NCBI GenBank assembly: GCA_014871385.1
Contig: CM026433.1
Span: 12,298,901-12,362,900, forward strand
DNA from: Ceratodon purpureus
Taxonomy: Eukaryota > Streptophyta > Bryopsida > Pseudoditrichales > Ditrichaceae
Length of the DNA: 64,000 nt
Reading direction: 5' to 3'
Positions 1 through 12,595 of this stretch are shown here, in pieces; positions within the stretch are counted from its first letter, which is position 1; each line of letters opens with the position of its first letter. The translations under genes and the position numbers were made by a program. Under the pieces are notes generated by a model that saw only the letters and a program-made list of their open reading frames with translations, searched no databases and was not told where the DNA came from.

Positions 1-144
1 GAATAAATGAGATTCGGTGTGGACCTCTAAGAAGGCGAACTTCGATAGAGCTGTCGACTGGCCGGAGTATCGTAGAGGTGTAGTAGTATTGAAGCAGGGA
101 GTCGGAGGCGGAGAGGAGGGATCGGGGAGACTGGTGTCTGGAGG

Positions 145-185
145 CGATGGGAGGGAGCGAGGGGGAGGGTGATTATATATACTCC
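145..185 (-). promoter_or_regulatory. Putative core promoter of a gene beyond the left edge
   Basis: On the minus strand a TATA-like box (GTATATATAATC, about 171-182) is followed by a long C/T-rich stretch that runs to the left end of the window. That is the usual look of a plant core promoter followed by a pyrimidine-rich 5' leader. No coding frame is visible before the edge, so the gene itself cannot be named. A chance AT-run upstream of unrelated GC-rich DNA is possible. Confidence 0.35.
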
Positions 186-3100
186 TCTGTGCAGTGTCTG
201 GGAGGGGCTTTGGAGGATTTCACTAAGGGGGAGAAAAGGCGTGGGGGAGGAATGGCGGGGTGAAATTTTGGGGGGGCGGAGGATGAGGTGCCTTTGAGGC
301 GGTCTTTTTGTTGCTTTTTGGCTCTGGTGGCTGCCAGCTTGGGATGCGTCAGGGCTGTGTCACGATGATATTCATTCGATTCAGATGTGTTTCGTTCAAA
401 TGGGGATGAAGTGGTGAGTTCACGAGTTACTAGTCCTGGGACTGGGAGTGTCGTGAGACTGGATGATTCTCGTCCGACCGTTTCACCAATTGACTGGGAG
501 TGTAGTAATTTTAATTTTAGAGTGGAATGATTTTTAATTTAATTTTAATTTTTGGCGATAATGTGTTTTAGATAAATGGCGTGACGCTGTGTTGGTGGAA
601 GAGCTGTAGAAGGGCATCCAATTTTTTATTTTTTTTATGTTTTATATAAATTGAGGGGTTTAGGGTCTCTCCAAATTTGAAGAATTAGAACGATTTTTTA
701 TAAAAATAAATTGATGGAATAATTTGATCTTGATGAAATATGTAAGCTTTGGCTTATTACAATTAAAATTACGATCACCAACATCCATACAATATCCATA
801 TATATATGTTTGGAACTTGGGAAAAAAATCTTTTTTTTTTTCAATTTAATGATATACAAGATAACAAATAACACAATTTTCAGGTACAAAATTCAAGCAA
901 ATTCTTATATCTACTGAGATAATTGCTGCATGCGAACAACAAAGTGACAATATGGACTGATGAATGTGTTATGAATAAAATACGAAGACTCGTTTTGGAC
1001 TTTTGCCGTATGGTGGTCCATAACACTATCCGTAATGTAGTTTTGGTTCATGGGTGACGGTGCCTTGGCACGCTCCCAGGCTAGTGTCAGCCGCACAGGC
1101 AGCTCAGGTTAAATTGGAATTTTACAATGCTACCATATTCAAATGCCCGAACTTGACCTGTAGGCCATGCTATTGCTGGGGAAGTATTCTGCACACATGA
1201 CGTCCATGCCACCACACAGTGGTAGCTGACACGAAGCCAATGGTGTAGAATGAAAAATCAAAGCACATGCAACCTGCTAATCACTTCGTTTGTTGGAAAT
1301 GTGACCAGCCAGCTACCCTTTTCAAACAGTTGAGATTTTACGTGAAGTCCAGCACATGAAAAAACATGTCCAATCTACTAAAAATCTTGTCCAGTGATGA
1401 GTGTATCCTTCTTTTAAAGATTATAAAACTTCAAAAGGAGATTATTCATATGTTTTGTAACCTTGGATATGTGTGGACAATGTTAAATTCAAACAATTAT
1501 ATCTCATAGAATGTGTGGATATTGGTGTAATCTTTAACAACTTAAGTGACATATATTGAGCATAGGGTACTTAGGGCATCTTCATACATGGCTTCTAATG
1601 GGTCTACTGGGGATGCTTGTAGCAGGACTTGCCAAAGGATTGGTAGAAGAACCCCAACAATTAGTCCATCTTTGCAAAGAAGATATAAAGGCTAATTTTA
1701 GAAATGGATTGCCTTCAAAACCTTTATCCACTTCTAAAGATTTTGCACGAGTAATTCCATATTGTAATACCATAACATCCATGTTGTCAAACAAGATAAG
1801 ATTTTGAGGTACAATTTAAAAATCAAAATTTGCAGTGAAGCACAAATTCACAATAAAACTTCCAATTCTTTTTATCTTAAAGTATAATCTTTATGGATAA
1901 CTGTATTATATATTTGAAATGGCCTCCATTAGAAATTCCTTGAAAATCACATATAAAAAAGCTAGCTAAATTCTATATATAGCTATTGAATGACAAAATT
2001 CCATCCGTTGTAAGGATGATAATGTGCCATGTAATTGGAAAAGGATTCTAGCTCCTACCTTCAATTTGAATTGGTTCAAAATGTCCCTGGCCTTTTGGGC
2101 TTTCCATCCCTGACTTTTTCCATTCAGCAAACATACACACTTAAATTTCTCAGTTTCATGCTACAGAGTATCTTGGTTCCCCCTAAGTTGGAGGCTGCCG
2201 GGCACAAGTTTGGTGACAAGCCAAGTGGCCTAGCACCTACACTGCACACTGCACAGCCGACCATGGCCCAAAATGGAACGTATGTAACACAAAGAAATAC
2301 GTAGTACATACATACTACTGTAGGGCAAGGCTACCAGCCGATTTGGAATGCCATTTCATCCTCTCTCTCATTGTTTTTTCATTCTTTTAATGTTATTTTT
2401 GCTATTGCGTTTTGCTGGGCATCTGTTTGCTCCTTGGGAAAGTGCAGTGAGCATTGAGCATCCCATCCCAGCAGTGTGCTTTTGGCTTGGTGAGGGGATC
2501 TATCCTTGATTCAAGTAAAGAAGAAGAGAAACTACAGTCTCCGGAGGAGACCGTAGTGAATTAAGTGCCTGTTTGATCCACCCCCAAGCCAATGCCCACA
2601 GGACAAAGGCATGGAAGGTTTCAAGTAAATAGGTGTACACGTAACCACAAACCATGCAATCATCACGTGAGTGATGCTCTCTCCTTTCCCACATCCAAAA
2701 CAATTTCAACAATTTTTACTGCAGGGCTCTACATGGGTAATGTTCAAAAAAACAATGTATTGAATTCTTAGAGTGAATTTTTTTTCTCTAAAGAGAGGAT
2801 TTTCTGGCAATCTCGAAGACAATCATGTTAGTTATTTATATTAAAAATCTCAAAGGTAAAAGAGGGATGTAATAAAAACAAATTGATACTACCTTTCGTC
2901 ATTAAAAAACAATTTATAGGTATATATTTTCTTTTAGAGGTCTAATGAAAAAATTACATCCCCACAACAGTACTCTATTCATCCCTACGTCCACTAAATT
3001 TTCAAAAAACCACATTCAAAATTGATGTTATGGAAATTTGCCTGAAATTTCAAATAGCCTAATTGTGGACAATGGTCCATTAAGGGCTTAGCCATAAACA

Positions 3101-3731
3101 ATGTCATTGTTTTATTTTATTTTATTTTATCTTTTAGCATGTAACTTATCAAGGACATTCAATATTTTAAGTTGTTGATTTTAAAGGATTTGAAGTATAG
3201 AGATATCTATCTATCTATTTCCCAACGACTGAGGTTCCAAAAGTGAATGACAAGTGGCTTATTCTAAAGAACACTTTGCATATTCTGCCAAACAATGTAG
3301 GCTTGGAGAAGTTTGGAGGAGTTCAATTCTTTGTGCAGGCCATATGCAGCATTTTAGGAACTACTACAGCCATGTATTCCAATAGTATTCTATAATTCCA
3401 TGGCTAGAAGTGAACCAACTTACAAACACAAATACTGTTGTTTTGATTGTAACCAGATTTGCTAGCAGAATACAATTTTCAGTCTCTGAAATGAAATTTC
3501 GGTATATGTTTATAGGTTGTGTACATTAGTAGACAGACACTATTGTAAACGGCCGAATCTATTCGTTATTTTGTTCTAATTCTCAAGAATATAATCTTGC
3601 ACTTGTTTTCATACTTCAATACTCAATGCCGCCAGATATCTCAGAATTCTAATGATTCCCAAAATGGCCCAAGCGCACAATGCACATTGCTTGGTAGGCC
3701 GGCGACAAATCAAAGGTGCAAGTTGTATCAT
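186..3731. other. Intergenic, no supported gene
   Basis: GC-rich to about 480, then AT-rich. Only short open frames without recognisable domains are present, for example an 83-codon frame near 1556-1807. Low-complexity runs include a TTTTA run near 3112-3130 and a short ATCT run near 3207-3220. I see no RNA gene and no splice-supported exon chain. Confidence 0.6.
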
Positions 3732-4245
3732 TTAACAGTTCAACACTTTTGCTTGCACGCCTCCTCTAGATACTACATTCAATTCCTTTTCTCTTAGAAT
3801 TGTATACGATTCTTCCATTAAATTCCTGACCATTTCATGTGGTCCTCCGCTTGTATCTCCTGTACACACGAAGAGAGTATTGCAAACCTCAAGTTTGCAT
3901 GTTTGCACAACAGAACATTCAAAGTTGCAAACATCTTGTGAGGCCTCCTTTGCCACTAAAGATATTATACCTACCGGCATGGCTCCACCTTTTGCCTTGA
4001 CAATCAAGCCAATGCCGTGCATTTCTCTCATATGTGCTAATGGCACAAAGCACAACAAAGGATCAATACCATTTCCATATTGTGTAGCGTACTTCAACTT
4101 GTTGATTCTTGGAATATTCCTGGTCTCTCCCTTAGAAACAGGTTCTGGCATATTTGAAAGCATAATTGGACCATATTGCAAACTGATTAGTCCTATCAAC
4201 ATTCGTGCAATGTCATCCTATTTCGCCTCAATTCCATCAAGTTGA
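3732..4245 (-). pseudogene. Unidentified broken coding fragment
   Basis: An open frame of 156 codons runs from 4202 to 3732 on the minus strand. Upstream of its first ATG the same frame continues to read plausibly (GYQLDGIEAK, a TAG stop, then DDIARMLIGLISLQYG), so a single stop at about 4218 separates two pieces that look like one former protein. The translation contains segments such as HEMVRNLMEESY. I do not recognise the family. The opposite strand is also open (3880-4245) but reads as a shadow. The call rests only on composition and continuity across the stop. Confidence 0.3.
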
Positions 4246-6399
4246 TATCCTATGAATTGCTAGATTGCCTGGGGGTTGCATGCATCTCTTGATTGGAAGC
4301 CCGGGAAGCCCCTGGCACACTTAAATCAAGTGGTCTTACACGTGACTAGACACACTTGTGCTACGGGTGGGAAGCCGTAACTTGGAGCTCAATTGTAGGA
4401 ATCCCTCACATTCTCATGATCACGGCGGTTTGAGCACCAAAGAATTAGTCTCAAGGCAAAGCAAATGGTTGGTGACACCTTGTTGCCTCAGCCACTGCCT
4501 GCCAACCCTGTCTTTGAATTTACCCCACCAGCTCAGCGGCCACACTTGCCATGTCAGCACCATGGTGTCCAGCTCTGTACTGATGCGCAGCCTTGTCACA
4601 AGACCAACCGAGTCTTGAATCTCACATGGTGATGGTTTTCATTTGGAGGCTGCTTTTGAATCTCAACATATAGCACAGGTTTCAGCAATGTTACTCAACA
4701 CATTGCCCCTTCGGAAGTAGAAAAGGTGACCTCTCTCCAAAATGTTATGGACGTTTACATCAAAATTGTGGATGAGATGATTTCTCATGAAATTGTGATA
4801 GAATTGGACATTCTTAGAGTTAAAATTGATGTAAATAATAATAATAACAAATAAGGTACAGAAAAAGACTTTTAGAACATGTTCAATACTAGATGTTGTG
4901 AAGGTTCAATGAGCATCTTGAGATGATATCAAACAACATTATAATTCAAAATCAATTCATCCCCAAAGCAAGACTTGTGCATCCATAAACTTTTCAGCTC
5001 CATGTGTGACTTAGACTGAATGTTGTTGGCTTCACAGCTTTGGTTGGAACCTTTCACTATTTCCCCCACGTCCCGACGAGTAACTTTGACAAGCGTCTTC
5101 TTGTAAACAAGACTGAAAATTTTAAAAGCATCTCTTCCAATGACAATGTGCAGACAGACCAAAAAATATGGACTTGATCAATCAATAATGCTCTCACCAT
5201 CTCCCAGGAGCCTACCTCCCTCTCTAACCTACATTATCAAAGCCTTCCAAATGCCATGATGTAGTCTATTGTATGAGCAGGTATCCTAACATTGTGAACA
5301 TGAATGAAATACAACAAATCACAAATATCAATGTCAAACCGGATCTGCTGCCACTGAATTTGAAGGTATCAAATTCAATTTTTGATTTATTTTTAAGGTA
5401 TACAGACAAATTCTAGTAGTGGAGAAAAACGGATCCTTTCAATCTTTGACATGGATTGAAGAAACAAAGTTTCATGCTCTTTGTGCTAGCATGGTATCAT
5501 AGTGTTGTGAGCATGCTACATTAAAAATTAAATTAGTGCAATTTTACTTTTTATTTACTCAATTTTCAAACATTCTTTCAAACTGTGTTTTTTTTTTCCA
5601 AATTTATTTCAAAAAATAATTTACCTTCACAATTTCATGTTCATAGTGTTCATGTTGTACCTATACTTGTATTCTTGGTCATTTCTTACTATATGCAGTA
5701 TGCTAGAACCTTGTGTAAATGGAAAGGGAATGTATACTAATTCAAATTTTTAGTGTAGTGGTGGTTGATATTATGTATTATAAGCTACTTTTCATGAAAA
5801 CCTGCCCCACTCTTAGTGACATCTTTTGGTGACAAAAACTTCTTAGAAATCCCAGGCAACTTCATCATGGACTCAGAGAATTGTTCACCCGACCATTCTG
5901 ACACAAGCATGTTGATGATCATGAAATTGTATAGACTCGCAGCTGCACATGCTACAATCGAGAATTACCTCGTCGAGATTTCACAACATTATCTCATCAG
6001 AAAAGCTTTATGACAACATGGACATTGGGGAAGAGCATGAATGTTGAGAATCGTACTCACATATAATCATTGTCACCATACCTCATTTAATGCTGTCACA
6101 AGCAGATGAATTAATTTGAATTCTCTAGCAACAACTAAGTTGGAATGAATATGCTCTATGCCAACAGTCTTGTACCTAAAAAGGAGAACGAAAGAAAGAA
6201 GCAGAGAAAAGAAGTGGATATATCAAAGTCCACCGGGGTGCTTCCTATTTACCGCAAATTTTCTTATCAACCTTTATCCACAAAATTGTCCTTCAAATAG
6301 TTTCGGTTATCCCATACAGAGTGTAAATTCAGTAGCAGCTTTCACCTAGATTATCTAAACTTTGTCCATTCCCTCGCGAACAATTAAAGTGCATGAAAT
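4246..6399. other. Intergenic, no supported gene
   Basis: AT-rich sequence with short frames on both strands and no recognisable domain, splice chain, RNA gene or terminal repeats that I could identify. Confidence 0.55.
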
Positions 6400-6481
6400 G
6401 GATCATGCCCGCCATACCAGACCATGAGATTCAATATGATGGATTGTGCCCGTTATACCAGACCATGAGATTCAATGTGAT
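6400..6481. repeat. 41-bp tandem duplication
   Basis: Two adjacent copies of a 41-bp unit (6400-6440 and 6441-6481), each containing ATACCAGACCATGAGATTCA. They differ at only a few positions, so the duplication is fairly recent. Because 41 is not a multiple of three it shifts any reading frame across it, which argues against this stretch being coding. Confidence 0.85.
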
Positions 6482-8796
6482 GGATCATGCCAGAGTTGTC
6501 CTGATTCATGAAAATACTTGTGGCCGAGTATGGAGGTTACAAATCCAAAGGCTGGCAGCCTGGCTCCTTTGCATGTGGAAGCTCCAGAAAGAGAGGAGAT
6601 CGATAATGCAACCATTTTGCATGTAGCAGCTCAATGAACATTCAACCTACTTAGAAAATTATTACCTTTTTGCAATTGGTTTCATTTTGTTTGTTTTTGG
6701 AGCAAAAGATACTTTTGAGCAAATTTACTTAGCAGCCAAGACTGCGGTGGTTTCCAAAAAATGGTTTAAAGAAAGAGCTTCTGAAAACTTGCATTGCTTC
6801 TGCTTGAAGTGGATTATCAGCATTCTCTGTGCATGATTATATTTCATCAATTTCTGTCCAAGAATTCCAGCCTTTTTCCAGTTGCAATTGAATTTCAAAC
6901 ACTTCTTGTGTCTAAAATCTACATTGTTAACATGATCTACTGTAGCTGCCTCTCAGAACCATTCCTTTACAAGTTTACATATCATTCCATTCTCAGAAGC
7001 TGTGCTTTTATAGGACTACTTGAAACATCCTCTGCAACAAAGCGGCTGATTAGCTTTGAAAACCCACCCGAATTTGAAGAAGAAAAAAAATCTCGATATC
7101 TTGGCGACACCATTGCATTTGTTGACTCATGGGCCAGGTTGGTAAGTTGTTGGCGACATAGTAAAGAACATTTCATTTCTTAATAATTAAGTGGCCCCAG
7201 AAGCAGTATGGAAAGGCACACAACTCCATGATGAAATCATCACGCACCGCACTGACAGCAGGCTTCTAATTAAATCTTGGGCCTCTTTCTGTAGAGAAAG
7301 AGCAGGTTTTTTGTGTCCTGTGGTACAACTTGACTGTGGACCATCCCTAATGATCCCCGAAACCTGTACCCATTTGGTGACAAGCACCCCCCTATGAAAA
7401 CAGTTGAAAAGCTCTGCTGGTGCTCTGCCCTCCATTGCTTTGAGAATCTAGTCCTGGCATTGCCACAGTACTAAAGCAAAGCAGCTCTTGGGGGAAAAGC
7501 CTGCACACAGTAATATAAAATGCTTATAGTGTAATGATCAAAGTTTTAAGTTGAAGGGGTTGTATTCCTTGCGCTACTCCAACCACATGACCATCCTAGT
7601 GTGGAATATTTCCACCCACCCGACAAAGAATGTGACATCCTCCTATTGCCATTCTATAATAATATTTCGTCGTAGTTTCCAGTTTCTTGGACCCAGTTGA
7701 GGAAGATTCACCCTCTCAAAAACATTTACCGCACCGAAGCTGCTCACTGTGCAAAGAATGACGATGAAGGATGGCTTGTAAACGTGGCTTTCGATGATAG
7801 GAGAATCAGATATCATTTACTTGTGTGTGCATTTTTTGTTTGGCCTTTGGTAACTGTGAATTATCAAGAGCTATCTCCCACGATGAATGCTCATGGTGTA
7901 AACACAGATGATGTATTTTTTTGTGCAGAGGTATCTCCAATCCAAACAGTATGTATCAACAACGTATGTCAACGACCACAAAAGATGTTCAGAACGCAAA
8001 AGAGAAAGAAAACACCTCAATCATTAAAAAAATACCATTAAAAAGTTCGCCTTTCAAACTCAATACCGTATACACAAATTGAACTAATAAAATTCTATTA
8101 AATACTGTAGAGGAGTTCCATTTGTCCCTATTGAAAGGAAACTTTCCAACATCATGATGATGAGCTACTGGAACAACACCTAAAGTGGACAGTGCAGAAG
8201 ATCATAAATAGTGAACATAAGTACTGGAAGTGGGATATCCAGCCTTTTTTGGTGTTTAGCTTTGCGGCCAGGAGATGAGTGGAATCTGCAGCATGCCAAT
8301 GGGAACCCTCTCTTTGGTGGGATCAAATGCTAGGCTTCTAATTTAACCGCTTGGTGCACATGGGAGTGTCTCAAGTATCACATTGGCAGTACAGTACTGG
8401 GATTTGCACACAAGCTTCAAAGGGTACCACAATGTTTAAAATTCTCAAATTTCAAGTTGGAGAATTGAAACAACATTGGGTTTTTTTTCACACTTGGGCC
8501 CGAAGGTAGTTCACCTCAAGGATACCATCAATCTAATTTCAAGGAAGCCAAAAATTGCCTCTCGAGTTTCGCGTTGGAGTTCAAAATCCAACACCCAAAT
8601 CTTCGAAAAGAACGGACATAGAATTACTTTTTGAGGCTTTTGATTAAAAAAATTGGGCTTTGGATGAGAATTAGGGTAAAATGAGAATGACAACCAAAGT
8701 TTATAAAGAGCATGGACTATTTTTTCATAAAGTACTAAATAATTCAAGTAATTATTAAATGTCATAAAGAAAATGTCAAGCTCGAATTGTACTATA

Positions 8797-8798
<2 letters not shown>
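6482..8798. other. Intergenic, no supported gene
   Basis: The longest frame here (129 codons, 6794-7183) has no recognisable domain. Frames at 7187-7435 and 7697-8041 also look like chance or decayed sequence. No RNA gene was seen. Confidence 0.55.

Positions 8799-8857
<59 letters not shown>
8799..8857. repeat. (TA)n microsatellite
   Basis: About 28 uninterrupted TA dinucleotides. A minus-strand frame crossing it codes for alternating Tyr-Ile and is an artefact of the repeat. Length polymorphism is likely. Confidence 0.97.
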
Positions 8858-8862
<5 letters not shown>

Positions 8863-11499
8863 CAATTCATATTCTATATGAAGGTTTGAAAGAAAGATAT
8901 CAAAAGGATTAAGAACATGCTTAGTAATCAAAAGCAAGAAAGATTAATCCCTGAAGGACTGTGATTATGTTTTGAATAAAAAATTTAAGAAATGGTGGTA
9001 GATTGACCTTTTCTCGAAGAATTTAGAAAAAATAAAATTGAGCTAAATTTTGAGTGGAGATTAAAAACATAGTTGAAGCGTAAATATAGCCATCAATAAG
9101 AAGTATTGCATATGGTACTTAAGGAGCAACTTCAATTTTGTAAGAATCGAATTAAATATTTTGCTTCTATAGTGATTTTATATTTATTTATATATTTTTT
9201 GAAATTAATTAAATATTTAATTTGGTTAACTACAAGATTGCTTTAGTAGGCCTTTGAAAGTATTATGGAGGTCCAAAAGATGTTACCATCATGTACTTAT
9301 TTTTGTGAGCTTAATTTCAATTAGATATAATTTCAAATAATTTAAACATAGGTTGTTGCTTCCATAAAGTAGAAAGAATATTTATCTCATTTTCAAGTAT
9401 TAGAGAAATTCTATTTGGTTGCGTATACAAAATAATGAGAGATTTTGATTCCTTTCAGAGAAAAAGATTTGCACTATTTTTTTAAAATAAGAATAATTTA
9501 TATTAATATATTAAAAAGTATATTATAAATACTTAAGGTGTTTTTGGGAACAATTGCATAGGTAATCATATAGGTTACTCACATCTAAAATAAAAATGGT
9601 AGTAATTGTATGTAATAAAAAGTCTAAGCTACATTAGGGTGGAGGAAAATTGACATTGAAAGAACATACTATTTCCTTGTCTTGTTTAATTCAAAAAATA
9701 TTTACATCCTTTCAAGCTCTTTTGATTATTTGATTTTAAGAATCACAATAAAAATTGACTTTGTAGGGATCTACATGAAATTATAAATATTTATTTTAAA
9801 TGTAGATTTTCTTTAGGTGTTTATTTATAATTCAAGTTAATAAGAATGCAAGCCAATTTAGTACTTGCTTGATTTCTATAGTTTGTTTTACATGAAGGTA
9901 GATGCGTTGATAATCTTAAGTCTATTTTCAAAACTTCCACTCTCAGATGAAGAAAAGATAAAACTATGACATGGCGGAAACTAAGAAAGTGAATTGGGTT
10001 TCCATTTTAATTTAATTTATATTTTGAATATTGGGCCACATCAAACCTTATTTTTAATGGATGAGATATATATAGATCCATTTTAAAATACAAAGTTAAC
10101 TTTGTTAGTTCAAACAATTAAATTCATGAATTCAAGCATCTCAAAGCTCCAAATTGGCTTCCAAAGGGACCTGAGTTGTTGCTAAAGCATGACACATTTG
10201 TGATGCATTCTTTCATCTACTCCTAGATTGGTGGGTCCTGAGGGAAAGAATGAAAGAGCAAGGGCCTTACTACCTCCAAAGGTAGGCACTCACTCACCTT
10301 ACATGCTGGAAGACTGCATTGCAATCACTTGATAATAGCATGCTGCACGCGATCTCTTCAAAAAGATAACAAAATTGTTGTGGGCACAGTCAGTTATAAC
10401 TGCAAACAAGCTACATATGACTTGAACCACAAGAAATACTTCACTCAGGCAAGCAATGACTCCCTTCAGCTATCACCAATTTCCTCCGTTCTGGCACACG
10501 TGAACTTGGCATAGATTTTGCTCTCAAACAATTTTTGCATCTTTGATCTGGTGTGATCACAAATAATTCCATCACACCAAGTCATATCCAACACCATAGT
10601 TGGGCTTGACACACACACTCACTTTCAAAGCACTTGACACATCATAAAACATGTGAACAAGTATTGCTTGTAAACTGAGGAACACCGCTTCAACACATGA
10701 CTGTACAAAGGACTAGTACAGGCTCGTGTTCTTGGAAGTTGGTTCCACTCCAATCATCAAATAAAATCTGATGAAATGTAAAGATGGAGATCCAAGAGCT
10801 AAACATTTGTGACACGCATGACAAATAGTTCAACTTTGTCAGAGAGGAAGACAGAGAGGAAGTCGCTCGAAGTTGTGCAGAACATGTGCACATTGGTGCA
10901 ATCTGTGTTACCAAATCAATGATAAATGTTTCCTACTTCCGGAACTCACATTTGTGGTGTGCACTCAATTTCCGAGACTAGTAAGCATAGCTCACGAGTA
11001 CCAACTGGTATTTATCACTCATCTGCAGACTGTGAAGCATTAGAATACCATTCTTATTCTCACTGTGAGAAAATATACTACATGTCTCCACAATCTATTA
11101 GACAATACAACTTGGTTTGTCTCACTCTACCTTTTTGAGTTAGAATCCGTCGAGGAGACAAACTGAGCTGCGGTCAATGTGCTCAACAGCATAGGTCCCA
11201 CTAGAACACCTCTTCAATAGTACTCAAAGGATATTGAAGGCAAATTCCATGGCTACCGCAGGCTTGCCACACAGCAACAACCAAAAAAAATCTATGAACA
11301 GAAGGGATATTTCTGAAAGCATGTTACTCTCTTTGATGAAGAAAAGGAAGAAAGTTGGGAGAAATAAACTCCTACCCCATGAAACCCAATCAAACCAGGA
11401 GGTAAGATACCCGTCGTATATCACACCGATATCAAAATAGTATAAACCGGTTCATAACAGTTTCGCCCAGGTATCAATCAAACGTAGCAGAACTCCTGT
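8858..11499. other. AT-rich intergenic sequence
   Basis: Very AT-rich from 8.9 to 10.1 kb, then mixed composition. Only short frames occur, none with a domain I can name. No terminal inverted repeat pair or RNA gene was recognised. Confidence 0.55.
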
Positions 11500-12595
11500 C
11501 ACAGAATTACATGCAATCACGAAGTCACAGGCTTGCCAACCTTCTCCACTCTCCTCCAGACACCCGCCCGAGAATCACACGAGTATCACCAAGTATCAGA
11601 ACATTATCACCACAATATTGTACAAGTATTACATAGGTATCATGGGGCTCATCTGAAGTCGTTAGGCGTTACGACTGTCGCTTCGGACCTCGCAGCCATG
11701 GCGTGGCTATGGCGGACGTGCATGGCTATGGCGAAACCTCTTCCTCTTCTGATTTCACCAGGGCGTGCACCATTGGAAACTACACGGTGTCTCTCTAGTC
11801 CTCGGCAATTCGCGTCATTGGAGAGCTTGCTGTGGTTCAATGGCGCTCTGGAGCTTCAAAAATTGATCCACACTGATTATTCTCGTGAATTTCCGTCCAG
11901 GAAAGGAGTTATGTGAACGCTTGACATTGCCGTGTTTTAGTTCGCAATCTGTACTCTCGTGAATCTTAATCTCGAAAGGAACCGAGAGAAGGAAACAGAG
12001 CATACGAATTAAAATTTGTCGTGGAATTGGAGTTTTTGGAACTAGTTTTGAGAGAATGCTGTAGATGGATAACTTGGCATTTTCTCAAGCTCGTAAGAGT
12101 TCGTGTAATTGTACATTGTAGAAGATTCTGTGGCTCAATGGCGGTGTGAGAATATTGTCAAAACACGAGATACGCCGTTCTTGAGTGATTTCGAGTAGTA
12201 TTTTTGGCGTTCATTTCGAGTTTTCCTAGTCGGATTGTGTTCTTGACCTAGAAGTACATAGATGAAGATTGGAAAACGGTGAGAAGCTCTCAAATAGTAC
12301 TGAGTAGGAAATCAGGAATCTCCAGAGAGAATTCTGGCTGTGAGACGTCCAGTATGCCATGATTTTTTGGTACGTTCACAATGAGAGCCATTGTGAATTT
12401 TCGTGCAGGAAAGAAATTGAGAGAGGAAACACATCTGAATCGGTGTTTTTCGAGGAGTTCTTTTGAACTGGTGTGGAGATTACGAGAGGATTAAATTAGA
12501 GGGAGAAGTTAGGGCATACCTATCACGAGCTCGCTGTTGTAGCAAGAAGACACGCTTTCTTTCTGATCTGTGGAGCTGCAGAAAACTCCTAAAAC
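11500..12595 (+). promoter_or_regulatory. Probable promoter and 5' leader of the LMBR1-domain gene
   Basis: This less AT-rich stretch precedes the ATG at 12596. It contains short frames (for example 11533-11916) that look non-coding. No TATA box can be placed with confidence, and the transcription start cannot be fixed from sequence alone. Confidence 0.4.

Noticed and set aside
8511-8870. 119-codon minus-strand frame with an Ile-Tyr tract
   Set aside because: Its N-terminal third is the (TA)n microsatellite and the rest has no protein-like features.
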